The position numbers and the translations under genes are program-made. Under the pieces are notes generated by a model that worked only from the letters and a program-made list of their open reading frames with translations, was not told the origin of the DNA and did not search any database. Below, piece by piece: positions 50,098 through 54,017 of a DNA stretch of 54,017 nt (position 1 is its first letter; each line of letters opens with the position of its first letter). Source of the stretch: Dyella ginsengisoli LA-4 (GTDB taxonomy: Bacteria; Pseudomonadota; Gammaproteobacteria; Xanthomonadales; Rhodanobacteraceae); contig NZ_AMSF01000086.1 of the NCBI RefSeq assembly GCF_000334915.1, positions 1 to 54,017 on the forward strand. Reading direction: 5' to 3'.

Positions 50098-50490
50098 TCA
50101 GTTCCCGCCGTCGGTATCGTCGATGATCTTCTTCTGGATGCGGTCGAGGTAGGCGTCCAGTTCCGATGTGCTGGTGAACACCTCGCTGACCGGCACCGCC
50201 TTGACGATGTCGAAGACCTTGCGGACCTGCGGTTGCGGGTCCAGCAGCAGGGTATGTCCATCCAGCGCGCGGGTGGTTTTTCGGATACGCGCCACGCTGC
50301 GCAGTCCTGCGCTGCTGATGTACTCCAGGCCAGCCATGTCCAGCACCACGGTGGCGCCGGTCGGCAGCTCGGCCAGAAGCGGCCGTGCCGCGCCGTCGAA
50401 TTCCAGGTAGGTGTTGGCGTCCAGGCGTCCTTGCAGGTGCAGGACCAGACGGTCGGGAGAGGGTCGTTCCGTGCGCACGTCAAGCGTCAT
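50098..50490 (-). CDS. STAS-domain anti-sigma-factor antagonist
   Basis: A 130-residue STAS protein. The phosphosite is intact: YISSAGLRSVARI (about 57-69), with the Ser expected to be phosphorylated by a RsbW-like kinase and dephosphorylated by a PP2C. A C-terminal tail of about 20 residues ends in DDTDGGN. Its ATG overlaps the stop of the upstream gene (ATGA, 50490-50487), which encodes exactly those two enzymatic domains. It is therefore the likely substrate of that switch. Its downstream target is unknown. Confidence 0.88.
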   Translation of the reverse strand: MTLDVRTERPSPDRLVLHLQGRLDANTYLEFDGAARPLLAELPTGATVVLDMAGLEYISSAGLRSVARIRKTTRALDGHTLLLDPQPQVRKVFDIVKAVPVSEVFTSTSELDAYLDRIQKKIIDDTDGGN

Positions 50491-52808
50491 GTCGGCGATT
50501 CCGTCTGGTCGGGTTGGATGAAGCGCAGTTGCAGGTGATTGCCGTCGCGGTCGTGGTGATAGGCCAGCTCGCTGGCCATCGCGCGGACCAGATGGATGCC
50601 CAGTCCACCCACTTCTTCGGCGTCGGCCACGTCGCCCGAGAGCGTGGGCGAGGCGGCCTGCAGCGGGTCGAATGCCATGCCGTCGTCGTGAAGTTCGGCG
50701 AGCACGATGCCCTCGTCAGCGCGCAGGTGCAGCCGGATCGAGCCGTCCGACGGGTTCCCGTGGCCGTGATGGACCATGTTCACCATCAGCTCCTCGAGCA
50801 CGAGGCGCACGTCCTCACGCGTACCGGCGGCCACGCCCGCTTCGTCCAGCGCGGACTCGCAGCGCTCCAGGGCGGCGAACACATCCTCCAGCGTGGTCTT
50901 GAGCGTCAGGTCGAGCATGCCGGCGTTCTCCCGGGACCGATGGTGCCAGCTGAGTGCGAGGATCGTGATGTCATCGGTCTGGTCGCAGCCTTCGGCGAAT
51001 GCATCCACATCGGCCATCAGTCGGGCAGTGAAGTCGCGGGGAGTCGTCGGCAGGGGCATCCGCTCCAGGCTGGCCAGCGTGCGCTCGATGCCGAACATGC
51101 TGCCATCGGGCGCTCCGGCCTCGGTGATGCCGTCGGTATACATCAGCAGCGTATCGCCGGCTTCCATCGCCAGTTCCTGCTCGACATAGCCTGCGTCCTC
51201 GTCCAGCCCAATCGCAGGGCCCGTGGTGACCTCGATGAGGCGCCCGATACCCCTCTGGTACAGGATGGGAGGCTCGTGCCCTGCGCTGGCCAACACCAGT
51301 CGGCCGTCCGACGTGTCGAGCACACCACACAGCAGGGTGATGAACATGCAGCTTTCGTTGCCCTGGCACAGCTCGCGGTTGAGCTGGTCAAGCAGCAGGG
51401 CCGGATGCCGCGCCCGTGGCGCCAGCGCCTTGGCCAGGGTGATCGCGCGGGCCATGAACAGGGCGGCCGGAATCCCCTTGTCCGATACGTCTCCCACCAT
51501 CAGGCAGAAGTGCCGCTGGTCGAGCATGAAGTAGCTGTACAGGTCGCCTCCGACCGCGCGTGCCGGGCGCAGCGTGGCGTGGAGCTCGAACATGGCGCAG
51601 CGCGCATCCAGGTAGTGCTCGCTGGGCAGCAGGGCCACCTGGATCTGGTGGGCGATCTCCAGTTCGCTGCGCAGGCGCTCCTGTTCCCGGGTGGCCCGGG
51701 TCAGTTGTTCCAGGTGGTGCGCCAGCTGTCGCCGCATCCGATCGAAGGCATGCGTCAGCCGGCCAATCTCATCGCGGCGCCGGACCCGGGGCAGGGTGAA
51801 GTCCAGCTCACCGCGCGCCACGTGCTCGGCTCGACCGGTCAGGGTCGCGAGCGGTGAGAGGGTCCGGCGGGTGACCACCAGGATGATGACCGCGATGCCC
51901 AGCATCGCCAGCAGGCCGAGCGAGAGCTCGCGGATGAAGAGGTGGCGGAGACTGCTTTCCAGCTGTGCCTGCGGCACCAGCAGGCCCAGCGTCCAGCCTG
52001 TGCCCGCCACCGGAGCACGATAGAGCCACGCACGTCCGGCGACGCCGGGGTCGACGCCGGCCGGCAGTTCTCCCGGTGCGTCTCCGGTCATGGCCAGCGC
52101 CTGCCGCAGCTCCGGGGTGGCTGCCAGACCCAGTCGGGCGATGCCGTCATGGGCGAGGAAGCGACCCTCTTGGTCGACCACGAACATGAGTGCTCCATCC
52201 GGGCGCTTGAGTGGGCCCAGGACGCTCTGCAGCCACGCCAGCGTCACGTCGGCATTGACGATGCCGATGCTCCGTCCGGCCAGGCGGATCGCCACCGAAT
52301 AGTTGATCAGGCGCTCTTGCCTGGACTGCGAAAAGAACGGCTTTTGCCAGCAGCCATCCGTGCAGTCCAGGCCCGTCCGGAACCACGGTTGTTCCCAGTA
52401 CCGGGTGCCGTCGTGGCTCAGGTCGCGCCGGCTCAGCGAGCCGTTCGGGCGGCGGTCGACGAACGGCGCCGCGGGCGGATGTGCGGGGTCGTCGGGAGTC
52501 CACGCAAACAGGATACCCGCGAGATCGGGGTTGGCATTCAGTGCGTCGGAAGCCAGCTGTTCGGTCAGCTCGGAGCGGGTCCGGGCGAGTCGCGCCAGCA
52601 GGCGTGTCACCTCGGCCGCGCGGGCGAGGTGGGCTTCGATGCCGTGTGCGGCAGCCAGCGCCAGCGTGCCTCCCTCGCGATGCGCCGAGCGCAGCCAGGT
52701 CTGGCGCAAATGGCCGAGCAGGAGCATTCCGATGGCGGTGAGCACGAGGGCCGAGCCAAGCAGGCTCCACAGCGCCAGCCGCGACGCGATACTGCGCAAT
52801 CCACGCAT
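50487..52808 (-). CDS. membrane sensor with PP2C phosphatase and RsbW-like kinase domains
   Basis: A 773-residue partner-switching sensor. TM1 lies at about 12-30. A large periplasmic dCache-like domain (about 35-290) includes RYWEQPWFRTG. TM2 is about 294-315, then HAMP. The SpoIIE/RsbU PP2C domain (about 380-618) has metal Asp residues in AVGGDLYSYF, VGDVSDKG, YTDGITEA and TDDITILAL. A HATPase_c domain (about 630-773) has LEELMVNMVHHGHGN (N box) and LHDDGMAFDP (G1). Both opposing activities sit in one protein, as in HsbR-type regulators, but with a Cache sensor. The start at 52808 follows GGGGAGGGG. It is coupled to the STAS gene. Confidence 0.9.
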   Translation of the reverse strand: MRGLRSIASRLALWSLLGSALVLTAIGMLLLGHLRQTWLRSAHREGGTLALAAAHGIEAHLARAAEVTRLLARLARTRSELTEQLASDALNANPDLAGILFAWTPDDPAHPPAAPFVDRRPNGSLSRRDLSHDGTRYWEQPWFRTGLDCTDGCWQKPFFSQSRQERLINYSVAIRLAGRSIGIVNADVTLAWLQSVLGPLKRPDGALMFVVDQEGRFLAHDGIARLGLAATPELRQALAMTGDAPGELPAGVDPGVAGRAWLYRAPVAGTGWTLGLLVPQAQLESSLRHLFIRELSLGLLAMLGIAVIILVVTRRTLSPLATLTGRAEHVARGELDFTLPRVRRRDEIGRLTHAFDRMRRQLAHHLEQLTRATREQERLRSELEIAHQIQVALLPSEHYLDARCAMFELHATLRPARAVGGDLYSYFMLDQRHFCLMVGDVSDKGIPAALFMARAITLAKALAPRARHPALLLDQLNRELCQGNESCMFITLLCGVLDTSDGRLVLASAGHEPPILYQRGIGRLIEVTTGPAIGLDEDAGYVEQELAMEAGDTLLMYTDGITEAGAPDGSMFGIERTLASLERMPLPTTPRDFTARLMADVDAFAEGCDQTDDITILALSWHHRSRENAGMLDLTLKTTLEDVFAALERCESALDEAGVAAGTREDVRLVLEELMVNMVHHGHGNPSDGSIRLHLRADEGIVLAELHDDGMAFDPLQAASPTLSGDVADAEEVGGLGIHLVRAMASELAYHHDRDGNHLQLRFIQPDQTESPT

Positions 52809-52916
52809 GCGCCCCTCCCCTTGTTCCCTCGGGTGCCTGGCCGTATCCGCGGAGTCCGTCCGCAAGTCGGCTTGTGCGGGCATACTGCACGTTTTCGATC
52901 GACGGGAGCAGTGCCT

Positions 52917-53411
52917 ATGCCGGGACAGCAGAGCGAAGTCACTTTTCGTTTCCTGGCCGAGCCCACCGATGTCAATTTCGGAGGCAAGGTCCACGGCGGC
53001 ATGGTGATGAAGTGGATCGACCAGGCCGGCTACGCCTGTGCGGTGGGCTGGAGTGGCGCCTATTGCGTCACCGCCTCGGTCAGCGGCATCCAGTTCGTCA
53101 AGCCGATCCTGATCGGCGACCTCGTCACCGTGCGGGCGCGGCTGATTCACACGGGCACCACGAGCATGCATCTGGCGGTCGACGTGCAGGCGAGCGACCT
53201 GAGAACCGGCGAGCGGCGCCTCGCCACCAGTTGCGTGATGGTGTTCGTCGCGCTGGATCGTCCGGACGGCCGCCCGACGGCCGTGCCTACCTGGACGCCC
53301 CGCAACAAGGAGGATGAGCGCCTGCAGGAACACGCGCGCCGCCTGATGGAGATGTCCAAGGCGATGGAGGTCCAGGTCGTGGCGATGCCATCGGAGCCCG
53401 CTTCGGACTAG
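52917..53411 (+). CDS. acyl-CoA thioesterase, hotdog fold (YciA/BACH-like)
   Basis: A 164-residue hotdog-fold thioesterase that cleaves acyl-CoA to fatty acid and CoA. The signature is VNFGGKVHGGMVMKWIDQAGYACA near residue 19-42, with the catalytic Asp in WIDQAG. VKPILIGDLVTVRARLIHTG and the C-terminal helix (DERLQEHARRL) fit the YciA/acyl-CoA hydrolase group. GGGAG lies 8 bp before the ATG. It is divergent from the PP2C/kinase gene across 108 bp. Confidence 0.9.
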   Translation: MPGQQSEVTFRFLAEPTDVNFGGKVHGGMVMKWIDQAGYACAVGWSGAYCVTASVSGIQFVKPILIGDLVTVRARLIHTGTTSMHLAVDVQASDLRTGERRLATSCVMVFVALDRPDGRPTAVPTWTPRNKEDERLQEHARRLMEMSKAMEVQVVAMPSEPASD

Positions 53412-53524
53412 ATCGCGCGGCATCAATTCTCACGGAAGGCTTGCCCTGCCGTTGCGAACCGAGCATGATGCGCGCCCCGTGCGGTTTCGCGGCTGGCCGC
53501 GCTCCGGAAAATGTCGGTAAAGTG

Positions 53525-53560
53525 TTGACAGTATCCGGGGGCGTGGCGAAAATAGGCGTT
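53525..53560 (+). promoter_or_regulatory. tRNA-tuf operon promoter
   Basis: A perfect -35 TTGACA (53525-53530), 17 bp, then GAAAAT (53548-53553, 4 of 6 to TATAAT), followed by a GC-containing discriminator AGGCGTT. It lies 15 bp before tRNA-Tyr, as expected for a strong, stringently controlled stable-RNA promoter. Confidence 0.65.
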
Positions 53561-53567
53561 CTTTGTT

Positions 53568-53653
53568 GGAGGGATACCCAAGCGGCCAACGGGGGCAGAC
53601 TGTAAATCTGCTGGCTTACGCCTTCGGTGGTTCGAATCCACCTCCCTCCACCA
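53568..53653 (+). tRNA. tRNA-Tyr (anticodon GTA)
   Basis: A type II tRNA of 86 nt with a long variable arm. The acceptor GGAGGGA pairs with TCCCTCC (53643-53649). The anticodon loop CTGTAAA reads GTA. The CCA end is encoded. Confidence 0.97.
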
Positions 53654-53681
53654 GTCAGGTTCCGCGCAGGTTTTCGATCGG

Positions 53682-53755
<74 letters not shown>

Positions 53756-53778
53756 TTGAATTCGGCCTCAAGTTTTCC

Positions 53779-53854
<76 letters not shown>

Positions 53855-53859
53855 CCTCA

Positions 53860-53893
53860 GGTGGCACGTCCAGCAGGGCTGGCCGGCGCCACC
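53860..53893 (+). other. nested hairpin in the tRNA-Thr/tuf spacer
   Basis: The outer stem GGTGGC/GCCACC encloses the inner stem CCAGC-AGG-GCTGG. It starts 6 bp after the tRNA-Thr CCA and ends 47 bp before tuf. It may guide RNase cleavage between the tRNAs and the tuf mRNA, or act in the leader. There is no U-run for termination. Confidence 0.45.
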
Positions 53894-53939
53894 ATTGAGT
53901 TTTTCTAACTTCAATCGACTCCATCGGGGTTTAACGCGT

Positions 53940-54017
53940 ATGGCAAAGGGTAAATTCGAGCGCACCAAGCCGCACGTCAACGTGGGCACGATCGGTCACG
54001 TGGACCACGGCAAGACG
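53940..54017 (+). CDS. tuf: elongation factor Tu (5' part only)
   Basis: The first 26 codons of EF-Tu, which carries aminoacyl-tRNA to the ribosome. [14 protein letters not shown] is followed by the P-loop GHVDHGKT, where the window ends. Its position after the tRNA-Tyr/Gly/Thr set matches the tufB operon. The [12 protein letters not shown] start fits Xanthomonadales. Confidence 0.97.

Noticed and set aside
52809-53426. N-terminal extension of the PP2C/kinase gene up to 53426
   Set aside because: The extension lies antisense to the thioesterase gene and has no homology; the good ribosome site and first membrane helix support the start at 52808.

Overview
The window is a high-GC chromosomal segment of a gammaproteobacterium, most likely Xanthomonadales and probably Rhodanobacteraceae (Rhodanobacter/Dyella/Frateuria-like). 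This is inferred from the GC-rich coding, the che gene order with cheD, the lolB-ispE-tRNA-prs-rplY-pth-ychF order, and the tRNA-Tyr/Gly/Thr-tuf operon. No species can be fixed from sequence reading alone. No CRISPR array, prophage or insertion sequence was seen.

Layout. Positions 1-1592 are the edge of a chromosomal integron: an intact IntI-type tyrosine recombinase, an attI-like region and one gene cassette on the opposite strand, whose attC runs off the left end. Positions 1600-1815 hold REP-type palindromes. Positions 1828-15346 are a flagellar/chemotaxis island: a FliK-like/FlhB-C-terminal-like pair reads left, and STAS-cheY-cheA-mcp-cheW-cheW-mcp-cheR-cheD-cheB-mcp-STAS reads right. Two divergent sigma-28 (FliA) type promoters lie between them. 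Positions 15457-19479 carry an aspartyl-protease-like secreted protein, a small secreted protein with a CRP/Clp-type site upstream, a Nudix hydrolase, a 5'-3' exonuclease, a nitroreductase and cytidine deaminase. Positions 19649-24230 are the proton-translocating transhydrogenase genes, split by an opposite-strand sigma factor/DUF3619/DUF3106 block. A small membrane protein and SufT follow.

Positions 25393-33850 form a secreted-protease island: an M4 thermolysin-like enzyme, a PKD/PPC protein with an HExxE motif, and an S53 sedolisin. They share PKD and PPC modules, each has a strong terminator, and long AT-rich leaders precede the second and third. Positions 33875-41174 are housekeeping and metabolic genes (short asparaginase, AidB-like dehydrogenase, DUF2069, WrbA, YihY, a thioredoxin-fold protein, acylphosphatase, PPK2, RF1).

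Positions 41236-50056 are the conserved hemA / TPR-lolB-ispE-tRNA-Gln-prs-rplY-pth-ychF region, in which ispE is fused in frame to a GNAT acetyltransferase. Positions 50098-52808 encode a partner-switching pair: a STAS protein and a sensor carrying both a PP2C phosphatase and a RsbW-like kinase domain. The right end has an acyl-CoA thioesterase, tRNA-Tyr, tRNA-Gly, tRNA-Thr and the start of tuf.

The most notable items are the integron boundary, the GNAT-IspE fusion, the split pnt locus, the all-in-one phosphatase/kinase switch, the HExxE secreted protein and the paired FliA promoters.
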